This document shows, piece after piece, positions 1-5,251 of a stretch of 6,178 bases of DNA. The stretch comes from Elusimicrobia bacterium CG03_land_8_20_14_0_80_50_18 (GTDB lineage Bacteria; CG03). The stretch lies in the NCBI GenBank assembly GCA_002780705.1, contig PEUP01000055.1, positions 657-6,834 on the forward strand, in the 5' to 3' direction. The notes under the pieces are model-generated. The model was not told the origin of the DNA and did not search any database. It saw nothing but the letters and a program-made list of their open reading frames with translations. Positions within the stretch are counted from its first letter, which is position 1. Each line of letters starts with the position of its first letter. The position numbers and the translations under genes were made by a program.

Positions 1-239
1 ATGCTCATTGTGTACTCTTCCGTCCGCACACTCATCTTCACCACATTGACGAGAGGATTGATAAGGTGAAGGCCGCTTTTCAGCGTTTTAGGATTGACCT
101 TGCCGAACAGCACCCTGACGCCCACATTGCCGGGCGGTATGACTACCAGGCTTTTCATCAGCACCACAAAAGCTATGAACAGCAACACAAAAAAACCTAT
201 TCCTTTCCCGAACTTTGCCTGCATTTCATACTGATCCAT
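1..239 (-). CDS. SPFH/prohibitin-family membrane protein, N-terminal part (runs off the left edge)
   Basis: Reading leftwards from an ATG at 239 gives 79 codons with no stop before the window edge. The protein starts with about 12 polar residues. One hydrophobic segment follows (about residues 14-32, GFFVLLFIAFVVLMKSLVV), and then the start of a band-7/SPFH domain: IPPGNVGVRVLFGKV, followed by LKSGLHLINP. The IPPG-x-VGV-x-x-x-FGKV pattern with a GLH-x-x-x-P motif is typical of prohibitins and related COG0330 proteins. These are single-pass membrane scaffolds that form large rings and often modulate membrane proteases. A GGGAGG ribosome site lies 6 bases before the ATG, which supports this start over the Met at residue 6. 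The gene diverges from the lipoprotein operon across a 190-base gap. The family call is secure. Which member it is (prohibitin, HflC/HflK or a generic SPFH protein) cannot be told from 79 residues. Confidence 0.85.
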   Translation of the reverse strand, partial: MDQYEMQAKFGKGIGFFVLLFIAFVVLMKSLVVIPPGNVGVRVLFGKVNPKTLKSGLHLINPLVNVVKMSVRTEEYTMS

Positions 240-268
240 TCTGAGCCTCCCTGTCTCTTAAAAATATC

Positions 269-304
269 GGGGTTACCTGCCTGCCGTCAGGCAGGGAAAA
301 CCCC
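269..304. repeat. two-part stem-loop between divergent genes
   Basis: An inner perfect 8-bp stem, CCTGCCTG (276-283) with CAGGCAGG (288-295), closes a 4-base CCGT loop. An outer 6-bp stem, GGGGTT (269-274) with AACCCC (299-304), encloses it with a small asymmetric bulge. The structure falls in the predicted 5' leader of the minus-strand SPFH gene, about 30 bases before its start codon. It could be a REP-like palindrome or an mRNA structure. There is no T-run on either side that would make it a terminator. Confidence 0.6.
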
Positions 305-325
305 TCCCGCAACTACATTTTTTGC

Positions 326-354
326 ATTTTAGCTAATGCGCCGGCATGATGCAA
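326..354 (-). promoter_or_regulatory. possible promoter of the SPFH gene
   Basis: On the minus strand a TAAAAT -10-like box (326-331) sits 17 bases downstream of TTGCAT (349-354), a poor -35 match. The predicted transcript would start near 319 and carry the stem-loop at 269-304 in its leader. The spacing is ideal but the -35 box is weak, so this is tentative. Confidence 0.3.
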
Positions 355-361
355 TTCTCAA

Positions 362-390
362 TTAACAAAACCTTGATTTTATGCTACACT
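362..390 (+). promoter_or_regulatory. sigma70-type promoter of the lipoprotein-HAD operon
   Basis: TTAACA (362-367) and TACACT (385-390) are separated by exactly 17 bases. A TG lies one base before the -10 box (382-383), giving an extended -10 element. Transcription would start near 397, about 33 bases before the lipoprotein ATG at 430. Confidence 0.55.
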
Positions 391-429
391 ATCCCGTAGG
401 CAATGGTGATGTATAAAAGGAGCGGCGCT

Positions 430-1503
430 ATGAACAAAAAGAGCAAATACCTGACGCTAATGATTGCTTTTATAGCAGCCTGCTCAGCGCCTAAGAAAAT
501 CCCGTGGGAAGAAATACTCCTCCGCGACGGCACGGGCTACCTTTATCATTCAAGTTCCGAGCTGGAAAACCGCGGCCCCTATGTGCGCGGGCTCTATGGG
601 GCGCACAATCTTTTTGACGGCAATCCCGCGACCTGCTGGTCCGAAGGCGCCAAAGGCGCCGGCATGGGCGAAAGCGTCAGCATAGCTATTGACGAGGGAA
701 CCAAAGTCATAATATTGCGGAACGGTTATGCCAAAAGCGACAGATTCTTCAGGGACAATAACAGAATCAGACAGGCCGAGCTCAGCATTCTCGCGGGCAT
801 ACACATCCCCGGCGAAGTGACGGAGACGGGACTGCTCTTCAGCGCCCTGCCATTTACAAAAACAAAAACAATAACTCTCACTGACTCCATGAAGCCGCAG
901 AAAATAGATTTCCCCTTCAACTGGAAAACGCTTGAGCGTTTTAAAAGAACAGCGGAAAGACGCTTTAAAAAGATCAACCGCGACAAACTCAGCGCCGCCG
1001 GGCAAGAGCCGAGGACGGTATTCATCCTCCGGCTGAAAATACTCAGCGTTTATTCCGGCGACAAATACGATGACACCTGCCTGAGCGGCATTTCTTTTGA
1101 GAATAAATCAGACAGCGCTGAAATGCGGAGAGAAACAGCGAAAAAAATATATGTGGATGAATCCCAGAATGCCATACTGATGACCGATGAAGACGGGCAT
1201 ACGGAAACACTGGTGCGGGACACGAAATCAATTTTCCAGATAGTGGATATCAGTGACGACGGTAAATGGCTCATAGCCATACACATGCCCGCCGATATTT
1301 CCCACACCAGGGTTGAAACCGACTACCGCCTTTACAACACGGAACTAAAGAAAATGGTGCCGTCAAAGCTAATCGCCGACGGAGCGGGAGAGCTTTATGG
1401 TTTTGACGGCAAGGGTGAAGACACAGTCCTGCTGTACGCCGATAACAAAGAAATGACGGACAAAAGAATAGCCATTTCCCGCATCTACGACAAAATCAAA
1501 TAA
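430..1503 (+). CDS. lipoprotein with NADase-type glycan-binding (discoidin-like) domain
   Basis: The protein has 357 residues from the ATG at 430. AAAGGAG (416-422) sits 7 bases upstream, whereas the in-frame ATGs further up (from 403) have no ribosome site and would spoil the signal. A short lipoprotein signal (MNKKSKY, then LTLMIAFIAAC) places the lipobox Cys at residue 18, so the mature protein should be membrane-anchored. Residues about 40-215 match the NADase-type glycan-binding domain, a galactose-binding/F5/8C-like sandwich. Visible signatures are LFDGNPATCWSEG (61-73), NGYAKS then NNR (98-112), and VYSGDKYDDTCLSGISF (197-213). The remaining 140 residues are unrecognised; short strand-like segments such as DISDDGKWLIAIH suggest a beta-rich or propeller-like fold. 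This domain is found in envelope proteins of many bacteria, where glycan binding is inferred rather than shown. The stop lies 12 bases before the HAD gene, so the two are probably co-transcribed. Confidence 0.8.
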   Translation: MNKKSKYLTLMIAFIAACSAPKKIPWEEILLRDGTGYLYHSSSELENRGPYVRGLYGAHNLFDGNPATCWSEGAKGAGMGESVSIAIDEGTKVIILRNGYAKSDRFFRDNNRIRQAELSILAGIHIPGEVTETGLLFSALPFTKTKTITLTDSMKPQKIDFPFNWKTLERFKRTAERRFKKINRDKLSAAGQEPRTVFILRLKILSVYSGDKYDDTCLSGISFENKSDSAEMRRETAKKIYVDESQNAILMTDEDGHTETLVRDTKSIFQIVDISDDGKWLIAIHMPADISHTRVETDYRLYNTELKKMVPSKLIADGAGELYGFDGKGEDTVLLYADNKEMTDKRIAISRIYDKIK

Positions 1504-1515
1504 GCGCCACTCATC

Positions 1516-2187
1516 ATGAGCGGCATAAAAATTATTTTTTTTGATCTGGACGGTACACTCGCCGATTCGCGGCAGGACATCACCGACGCCGTCAACCGCA
1601 CACGCGAAGCTCTCGGTATTGAGGGCGGAAAAACGCTCTCCGAGGTGCATTCATATGTCGGCGGCGGGCTTGAAGAAACCATACGCAGGGCCCTGGCCGA
1701 TGACGGGATCAATGCTTGCGTGAAAAATACAAAATGCCTGAAAAAAGCGCTGGTTCTGTTCCGCGATTTCTACAGAGCCCATCCCGTCGCGGGAACAAAG
1801 CTCTATCCTTTCGTTGCGGAAACGCTTGAAAACCTCAACGGAATAACAAAGGCCGTTCTCACCAACAAAGACCATGATATCGCTGTTGATGTCCTGAAAG
1901 GGCTGGGGATACTGGATTGTTTTACAGACATAATCGGCGGAAACGACGAAAAATACAGAAAACCCAGCCCCAAAGGTATAAAACAAATCCTGCGTAAACA
2001 CAAATTTTCCCCGGACTCCGCCATCATCGTCGGGGATATGGATATAGACATAATAACAGGAAGGGCCGCCGGCATAAAAACCTGCGGCGTCACTTACGGC
2101 ATCGGGCTGGAAGAGGATATCGCGCGGGCGAAGCCCGACTACCTTATAGATTCCTTCGCGGAACTCAAAAATATAATCGCCTCATAA
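1516..2187 (+). CDS. HAD-superfamily hydrolase, phosphoglycolate-phosphatase-like
   Basis: A complete 223-residue protein with all four HAD motifs. Motif I is FDLDGTLADS with nucleophile D10 and acid/base D12. Motif II is LTNKD with T116. The motif III lysine is K149 in the RKPSP context. Motif IV is VGDMDID with D174 and D178 for magnesium. A helical cap lies between motifs I and II (residues about 17-90), which is the C1-cap arrangement of the PGP/Gph and pyrophosphatase PpaX group. These enzymes remove phosphate from small cytosolic metabolites such as 2-phosphoglycolate, but the substrate cannot be read from sequence. The ATG has no clear ribosome site and lies 12 bases after the lipoprotein stop, in the same frame with no other start between them. 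Translation is therefore probably coupled. The length fits the family (about 215-230). The gph symbol is withheld because close paralogs differ in substrate. Confidence 0.88.
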   Translation: MSGIKIIFFDLDGTLADSRQDITDAVNRTREALGIEGGKTLSEVHSYVGGGLEETIRRALADDGINACVKNTKCLKKALVLFRDFYRAHPVAGTKLYPFVAETLENLNGITKAVLTNKDHDIAVDVLKGLGILDCFTDIIGGNDEKYRKPSPKGIKQILRKHKFSPDSAIIVGDMDIDIITGRAAGIKTCGVTYGIGLEEDIARAKPDYLIDSFAELKNIIAS

Positions 2188-2230
2188 AAGCCGGCCTTCC
2201 GCTGATTTTGAGATTTATTTTGAATTTGTT

Positions 2231-2245
2231 AAACTTCAAAAGTTT
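2231..2245. repeat. small AT-rich inverted repeat before the symporter gene
   Basis: AAACTT (2231-2236) and AAGTTT (2240-2245) flank CAA, followed by TTGAG. It lies in the 81-base gap between the HAD stop and the symporter start. It could be a weak attenuator or operator, but it is GC-poor and short. No convincing promoter was seen in this gap. Confidence 0.25.
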
Positions 2246-2268
2246 TTGAGAAAAACCGGAGGAACAAT

Positions 2269-3747
2269 ATGGCAACACAAAGAGCGCGATGGTCTTCAAA
2301 AATTATTTTTATTTTCGCGGCGGTTGGTTCAGCCGTCGGGCTCGGCAATGTGTGGAGATTTCCCTATCTTGCCGGTAAATACGGCGGGGGCGCCTTCCTT
2401 GTCCCCTACATTATAATGCTCTTCGTTCTGGGTCTGCCTCTTCTGATAATGGAATTCGCCATTGGCCAGAAAATGCAGCTGGGCGCGGTCGGGGCTTTTC
2501 AAAAGATTGAGCAGAAGCTCGCCGGTATAGGGCTGGCATCGGTGCTCTGCGGCTTTGTGGTCGTCACCTATTACGCCGTTATCATGGCCTGGTCGCTGCT
2601 CTATATGTTCTTCTCCTTCAAAGTCTCATGGGGCGCGGACACCCGGAGTTTTTTCTTCAACCAGGTTCTTCATTTAAGCTCCGGCGCGGGGGAGCCGGGA
2701 CACATTGCCCTGCCCATACTCTTTGCTCTGGTTGCTGTGTGGATACTGATTTATTTTTCCGTATGGAAAGGGGTCAAAAGCGTCGGTAAGGTCGTCATGA
2801 TAACCATGCCGCTTCCCGTCATACTTCTTCTGCTCCTTCTTGTCCGGGGAGTCACACTGCCCGGAGCCGGCGGGGGGATAATTTTTTATCTGAAACCGGA
2901 TTTCGGCGCACTGCTGGATTTGGCCGTCTGGCGCGCGGCGGCTTCCCAGATATTTTTCACGCTGAGCCTGGCATTCGGCGTAATGATCGCCTACGCGAGT
3001 TTTCAGCACGAATCCAGCGACATAAGCAAAACAGCCGTCATCACCGCCCTGGTCAACTCCACAATTTCTATCGTCGCCGGATTCGCCGTTTTCTCAACGC
3101 TCGGATATATGGCGGTCAAAAGCGTTATTTCAATAGAAGAGCTCGCCGCCGCTTCCGGGCCTTCACTGGCTTTCATCGTGTTTCCAAAAGCTCTATCCCT
3201 GATGCCTATGGCTCCGCTCTTCGCCGTTTTGTTCTTTGTAATGCTGATAAGCCTCGCCATTGACAGCGCCTTTTCTCTGGTGGAAGCCGCGTCCACGGTT
3301 CTCTGCGATAATCATCCGCATCTCAGGAAAGAAGATATTTCCTTATATGTCTGCGTCGCGAATTTCGTCTGCGGCATCATATTCACGAGTTTCGCGGGTC
3401 TTTATTATATTGACATCACCGACCACTTCATCACAAATTACGGGCTGGTGGCGGCCGGGCTTCTGGAAATCTGGGCTGTGACGCATTTTTACGGGGCGGA
3501 AAAACTCCGGGCTTATATCAACGAGGTGTCTGATATAAAAATCGGCAGGTTATGGAGCGTGTCTGTCACATACATAATACCCGCGCTCCTTCTGGTGCTG
3601 TTGATAACAGGCCTCGTGCAGGATATAAAACATCCCTACGAGGGCTATCCTCAATGGGCTATCTTCTGTTTCGGCTGGCTCGTTCTGATACTGGTTTTCG
3701 CGTCAAGCTTTCTGTTCTCTCACTTCGCGGCGAAATCAAGGGAATAA
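2269..3747 (+). CDS. neurotransmitter:sodium symporter (NSS, SNF family) transporter
   Basis: A complete 492-residue integral membrane protein with about 12 hydrophobic segments, close to LeuT in length. TM1 carries the hallmark AVGLGNVWRFPY (22-33). Its numbering coincides with LeuT: A22, V23 and N27 for sodium, R30 as outer gate. TM3 Tyr (Y102), TM6 FFTLSL (229-234, with T231), TM7 N263 and the outer-gate Asp in TM10 (D385) all align with functional LeuT positions. The Na2 site in TM8 reads AIDS (330-333), with D332 where LeuT has T354, as in eukaryotic carriers. The chloride-site set Y47, Q227, T231, N263 and S267 is intact, with Ser where LeuT has Glu290. The protein should import an amino acid or related amine with sodium across the inner membrane. 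The substrate is unknown. The start is fixed by GGAGG (2258-2262), 6 bases upstream. It lies 81 bases after the HAD gene, in the same direction. Confidence 0.95.
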   Translation: MATQRARWSSKIIFIFAAVGSAVGLGNVWRFPYLAGKYGGGAFLVPYIIMLFVLGLPLLIMEFAIGQKMQLGAVGAFQKIEQKLAGIGLASVLCGFVVVTYYAVIMAWSLLYMFFSFKVSWGADTRSFFFNQVLHLSSGAGEPGHIALPILFALVAVWILIYFSVWKGVKSVGKVVMITMPLPVILLLLLLVRGVTLPGAGGGIIFYLKPDFGALLDLAVWRAAASQIFFTLSLAFGVMIAYASFQHESSDISKTAVITALVNSTISIVAGFAVFSTLGYMAVKSVISIEELAAASGPSLAFIVFPKALSLMPMAPLFAVLFFVMLISLAIDSAFSLVEAASTVLCDNHPHLRKEDISLYVCVANFVCGIIFTSFAGLYYIDITDHFITNYGLVAAGLLEIWAVTHFYGAEKLRAYINEVSDIKIGRLWSVSVTYIIPALLLVLLITGLVQDIKHPYEGYPQWAIFCFGWLVLILVFASSFLFSHFAAKSRE

Positions 3748-3753
3748 TAAGAA

Positions 3754-3786
3754 AAGTCCCTCTGACATAAATTGTCAGAGGGACTT
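3754..3786. terminator. strong stem-loop terminator between convergent genes
   Basis: A perfect 13-bp stem, AAGTCCCTCTGAC (3754-3766) with GTCAGAGGGACTT (3774-3786), closes a 7-base loop. Read on the minus strand it is followed by TTTTCTTATT, so it is a good intrinsic terminator for the SDR/small-ORF transcript. On the plus strand it lies 7 bases after the symporter stop but is followed by CGCGCG rather than a T-run. It is therefore a weaker terminator in that direction, though it may still protect the mRNA 3' end. Confidence 0.85.
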
Positions 3787-3822
3787 CGCGCGCGCTTGTG
3801 CAAAGCGCCGTGATTGCCGCGC

Positions 3823-3921
3823 TCACTGCTGTTTCTTTTCTCTTTTCAGTTTTCTCTTTTCTTTAAGCGATAACTTTTTTTCTTTTTTCACTTCATGCTT
3901 CGCCCTGTCTTTACTTCCCAT
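3823..3921 (-). CDS. small lysine-rich protein, 32 residues, function unknown
   Basis: An ATG at 3921 opens a 32-codon frame ending in TGA at 3823. The product begins MGSKDRAKHEVKKEKK and ends KREKKQQ. About 40% of residues are Lys and several more are Glu or Arg, so it should be a highly charged helix or disordered. An excellent AAGGAGG site lies just before the ATG, inside the last codons of the SDR gene, and the two frames overlap by 11 bases (3911-3921). This implies translational coupling. The frame is followed by the stem-loop terminator, as expected for the last gene of an operon. The MGSKDR start resembles short lysine-rich proteins I recall from other bacterial genomes, but I know no assigned function. 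Ribosome-site quality and position argue for a real gene; its small size argues for caution. Confidence 0.6.
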   Translation of the reverse strand: MGSKDRAKHEVKKEKKLSLKEKRKLKREKKQQ

Positions 3922-4669
3922 CTTTTCCTCCTTCTTGCCCGCGCACAATCCTGTTATAGCCCCAATGATACAAAAATTCGGGCAGTATTTTCAAAAGCTG
4001 AGCTATAAAATACCAGCGCCTCGGAACATAGGCGATCTTTTTCTTTTTCCTGATCGCCCCGTATATCTGAGCGGCGGCAACATCCGCCGTCACCGTCCAG
4101 AAAGCCCATTCGTGGCCTTCTATCAGAGGCGTGTCAATAAAACCCGGCCTGATATCGCTAACGCTGATAGATGTTTTGCTGAGCTTCTGCCTCATCCCCT
4201 CCATATAATTTGACACAAAGGCCTTTGACGCGTTGTAGGCGGGAGACGGCGCGGCGCCCCGGATGCCCGCTATTGACGATATGCCGGTGATGTGGCCATT
4301 CCCTTTTTCCAGAAAATAATTCACAGCGACATTCATCATTGCCGCAAATCCGCTCACATTAACGGCTATGGTCTCAAGCTCGGGCTCCGCGCGGAAATCC
4401 CTGTTTGTGACGCTGATACCGGAATTTATAACGATGAGATCAGCCCCGCCCATTTCATCGAGCAATTCCCTCAGCAGTTTTTGCGCGGGAACGGGGTCGC
4501 TGATGTCTATATTTTTCACATAAGTTTTTGAGCCTATTTCCCGGCCGAGCTCTTTTAGAAGCGCTGTCCGGCGCGCGGCAAGGCCGACTTCGTAACCTTC
4601 CGCGGCAAGTTTTTTTGCCAGCGCCCGGCCTATGCCAGAGCTCGCTCCTATGACAATGGCTTTCTTCAT
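3911..4669 (-). CDS. short-chain dehydrogenase/reductase (SDR), substrate unknown
   Basis: The protein has 252 residues if read from the ATG at 4669. This is preferred over the ATG at 4696 because the nucleotide-binding strand (KKAIVIGASSGIG) begins directly after it. The Rossmann glycine motif is GASSGIG (8-14). R33-R34 after the second strand suggest NADPH rather than NADH. The NxG-type motif is INSG (81-84). The catalytic tetrad is N104, S132, Y145 and K149, with YNASK intact and Ser 13 residues before Tyr. A DIRPGFIDTP segment (about 172-181) is the usual post-active-site loop. The C-terminus (RRWYFIAQLLKILPEFLYHW) is amphipathic and may touch the membrane. The enzyme should oxidise or reduce an alcohol/carbonyl in the cytosol; the substrate is not predictable. 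The start codon is the last triplet of an 85-base repeat that also occurs downstream of TatD. The gene overlaps the small lysine-rich ORF. Confidence 0.9.
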   Translation of the reverse strand: MKKAIVIGASSGIGRALAKKLAAEGYEVGLAARRTALLKELGREIGSKTYVKNIDISDPVPAQKLLRELLDEMGGADLIVINSGISVTNRDFRAEPELETIAVNVSGFAAMMNVAVNYFLEKGNGHITGISSIAGIRGAAPSPAYNASKAFVSNYMEGMRQKLSKTSISVSDIRPGFIDTPLIEGHEWAFWTVTADVAAAQIYGAIRKKKKIAYVPRRWYFIAQLLKILPEFLYHWGYNRIVRGQEGGKDGK

Positions 4670-4731
4670 TTGCCCCGGACCTTGACATTTTGACATTCTG
4701 TCTTTTTTTGCAGTTTTCGGTTTTTCATCAT
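4666..4731 (-). CDS. possible 21-residue leader peptide ahead of the SDR gene
   Basis: Inside repeat copy 1, tandem ATGs (4726-4731) open a frame of 21 codons rich in Lys and Arg (MMKNRKLQKK, then TECQNVKVRGK). Its TGA overlaps the SDR ATG as ATGA, a classical arrangement for translational coupling. The SDR start itself has only a weak GGGG upstream, so a translated leader would help explain how it is read. The ribosome site of the leader (GGAAAAG) is also modest. Equally possible is that this is just non-coding repeat sequence. Confidence 0.25.
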   Translation of the reverse strand: MMKNRKLQKKTECQNVKVRGK

Positions 4732-4751
4732 TTTTCTTTTCCGTAGCGGTC
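4667..4751. repeat. 85-base direct repeat, copy 1 (upstream of SDR)
   Basis: This stretch is identical to 5780-5864 except for one base (G at 4700, A at 5813). It contains TTGACATTTTGACATTC on the plus strand, then T-rich runs, and ends CCGTAGCGGTC. Its left end coincides exactly with the start codon of the SDR gene on the minus strand, and its right end runs into a hairpin. The GACCTTGACATTTTGACAT segment resembles sequences I recall near REP-associated transposase elements in other bacteria; that link is from memory and weak. Confidence 0.95.
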
Positions 4752-4795
4752 AGCGTAAGCTGACATCATTTCAGCGAGCTTACGCTCGCCGCTAC
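4743..4795. repeat. long hairpin at the end of repeat copy 1
   Basis: GTAGCGG (4743-4749) pairs with CCGCTAC (4789-4795), and AGCGTAAGCT (4752-4761) pairs with AGCTTACGCT (4777-4786). A 2-base mismatch separates the stems and the loop is about 15 bases. Seventeen paired bases make this a stable cruciform or RNA hairpin. It has no flanking T-run suited to termination of the SDR or toxin-antitoxin transcripts. Its outer arm belongs to the 85-base repeat, while the inner arms are unique to this copy. Confidence 0.85.
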
Positions 4796-4808
4796 ATTGG
4801 CAGACCAA

Positions 4809-4843
4809 GCAGCCGCGCGCCCTCGGCGCGCCTCTTTGGCTGC
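4809..4843. repeat. GC-rich double-stem hairpin
   Basis: GCAGCC (4809-4814) pairs with GGCTGC (4838-4843), and GCGCGCC (4815-4821) pairs with GGCGCGC (4825-4831) around a CTC loop. A 6-base bulge (4832-4837) lies on one side. It is very stable and lies 14 bases beyond the repeat-1 hairpin, so the two together form a small palindrome cluster. Confidence 0.8.
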
Positions 4844-4976
4844 AAGGCACAATGCCCGCTACACCCCTCGCGGCCATTTCTCCGTCGGCGATTACATTCT
4901 TCATCCTTCGAATTCGCTCAGGGCAGGCAAAATAATTTCTGATTTTTTCATCCCGTAAGTCCGGCTCCGAGTTACG

Positions 4977-5003
4977 AGATTGACAATATTTTTCGAACAA
5001 TCT
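4977..5003. promoter_or_regulatory. candidate autoregulatory operator
   Basis: AGATTG (4977-4982) and CAATCT (4998-5003) are perfect inverted half-sites whose starts are 21 bases apart, about two helical turns. They overlap the -35 box and the edge of the -10 box. This is where an antitoxin or toxin-antitoxin complex would bind to repress its own operon. Function is inferred from position and symmetry alone. Confidence 0.4.
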
Positions 5004-5008
5004 AAAAT
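4980..5008 (+). promoter_or_regulatory. sigma70 promoter of the toxin-antitoxin operon
   Basis: A consensus TTGACA (4980-4985), a 17-base spacer and TAAAAT (5003-5008, one mismatch to TATAAT) form the best promoter in the window. Transcription would start near 5014, giving a short leader with AGGAGG (5017-5022) before the antitoxin ATG. Confidence 0.85.
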
Positions 5009-5026
5009 ACCGTCATAGGAGGTTTT

Positions 5027-5251
5027 ATGAATAATGTAATGATTGAGGTGCCCGTAAGCATCAATACTTTTGTTAAACGACTCACACTTCAGGACAAAAT
5101 TAAACTTGCAGAGAAACTCGCACGGGAAACGAGACGCCAAAGATGGGAAAAATTGTTCTCCTCTATTGACAAAAAAGCAGCTAAAAATCCCATCTCGCAA
5201 AAAGAAATTAACCAAGCGGTTAAAGAAACTCGAAAAGAACTTTATGGTTAG
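5027..5251 (+). CDS. antitoxin of a PIN-type toxin-antitoxin module
   Basis: A 74-residue charged protein beginning MNNVMIEVPVSI. A short strand is followed by helices: LTLQDKIKLAEKLARE (19-34), then RWEKLFSSIDKKA (39-51), and a C-terminal stretch NPISQKEINQAVKE (54-67) ending RKELYG. The layout (short N-terminal strand, LxxxEKIKLAEKL helix, WxKLF, then ISxxEIxxxVxExRKE) resembles small antitoxins that precede COG1569 PIN toxins. I know no specific family name for it. The N-terminal part probably dimerises and binds the operator, and the C-terminal helix probably caps the toxin active site; both are inferences. AGGAGG lies 4 bases before the ATG, favouring it over the ATG at 5039. The stop overlaps the toxin start by 8 bases. 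Base composition is AT-richer than the flanking genes, as expected for an acquired module. Confidence 0.75.
   Translation: MNNVMIEVPVSINTFVKRLTLQDKIKLAEKLARETRRQRWEKLFSSIDKKAAKNPISQKEINQAVKETRKELYG

Larger units (their letters stand above)
4670..5026. other. gene-poor stretch packed with palindromes
   Basis: Apart from the possible leader peptide, this 357-base gap between SDR and antitoxin holds no convincing gene. From left to right it contains repeat copy 1, its hairpin (to 4795), a second GC-rich hairpin (4809-4843), a CCCGCTACA unit (4855-4863) echoing the GTAGCGG arms, and an imperfect palindrome around CGAATTCG (4905-4922). The antitoxin promoter comes last. The CCTTCGAATTCGCTCAGG stretch resembles a palindromic repeat I have seen in many uncultivated-bacterium genomes. 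Confidence 0.7.

Noticed and set aside
66..332. Plus-strand 88-codon open frame at the left end
   Set aside because: It is antisense to the SPFH N-terminus and runs through the stem-loop. The translation has no domain and there is no ribosome site.
403..429. Upstream ATG start for the lipoprotein gene
   Set aside because: AAAGGAG serves the ATG at 430, and the extra nine residues would displace the lipoprotein signal sequence from the N-terminus.
1025..1650. Several minus-strand frames of 62-93 codons across the lipoprotein/HAD junction
   Set aside because: They are shadows of two well-supported plus-strand genes and show no motifs of their own.
4670..4696. Upstream ATG start for the SDR gene, adding MSKCQGPGQ
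   Set aside because: The added residues are encoded entirely by the dispersed 85-base repeat, and the Rossmann fold begins right after the ATG at 4669. No better ribosome site supports the longer form.
4728..5000. Minus-strand 90-codon frame through the palindrome cluster
   Set aside because: The translation consists of hairpin and repeat sequence, with no start signal or known domain.
5070..5243. Long upstream extension of the PIN toxin (192 residues)
   Set aside because: The extension overlaps the antitoxin in another frame and has no PIN features. The catalytic strand starts directly after the ATG at 5244.
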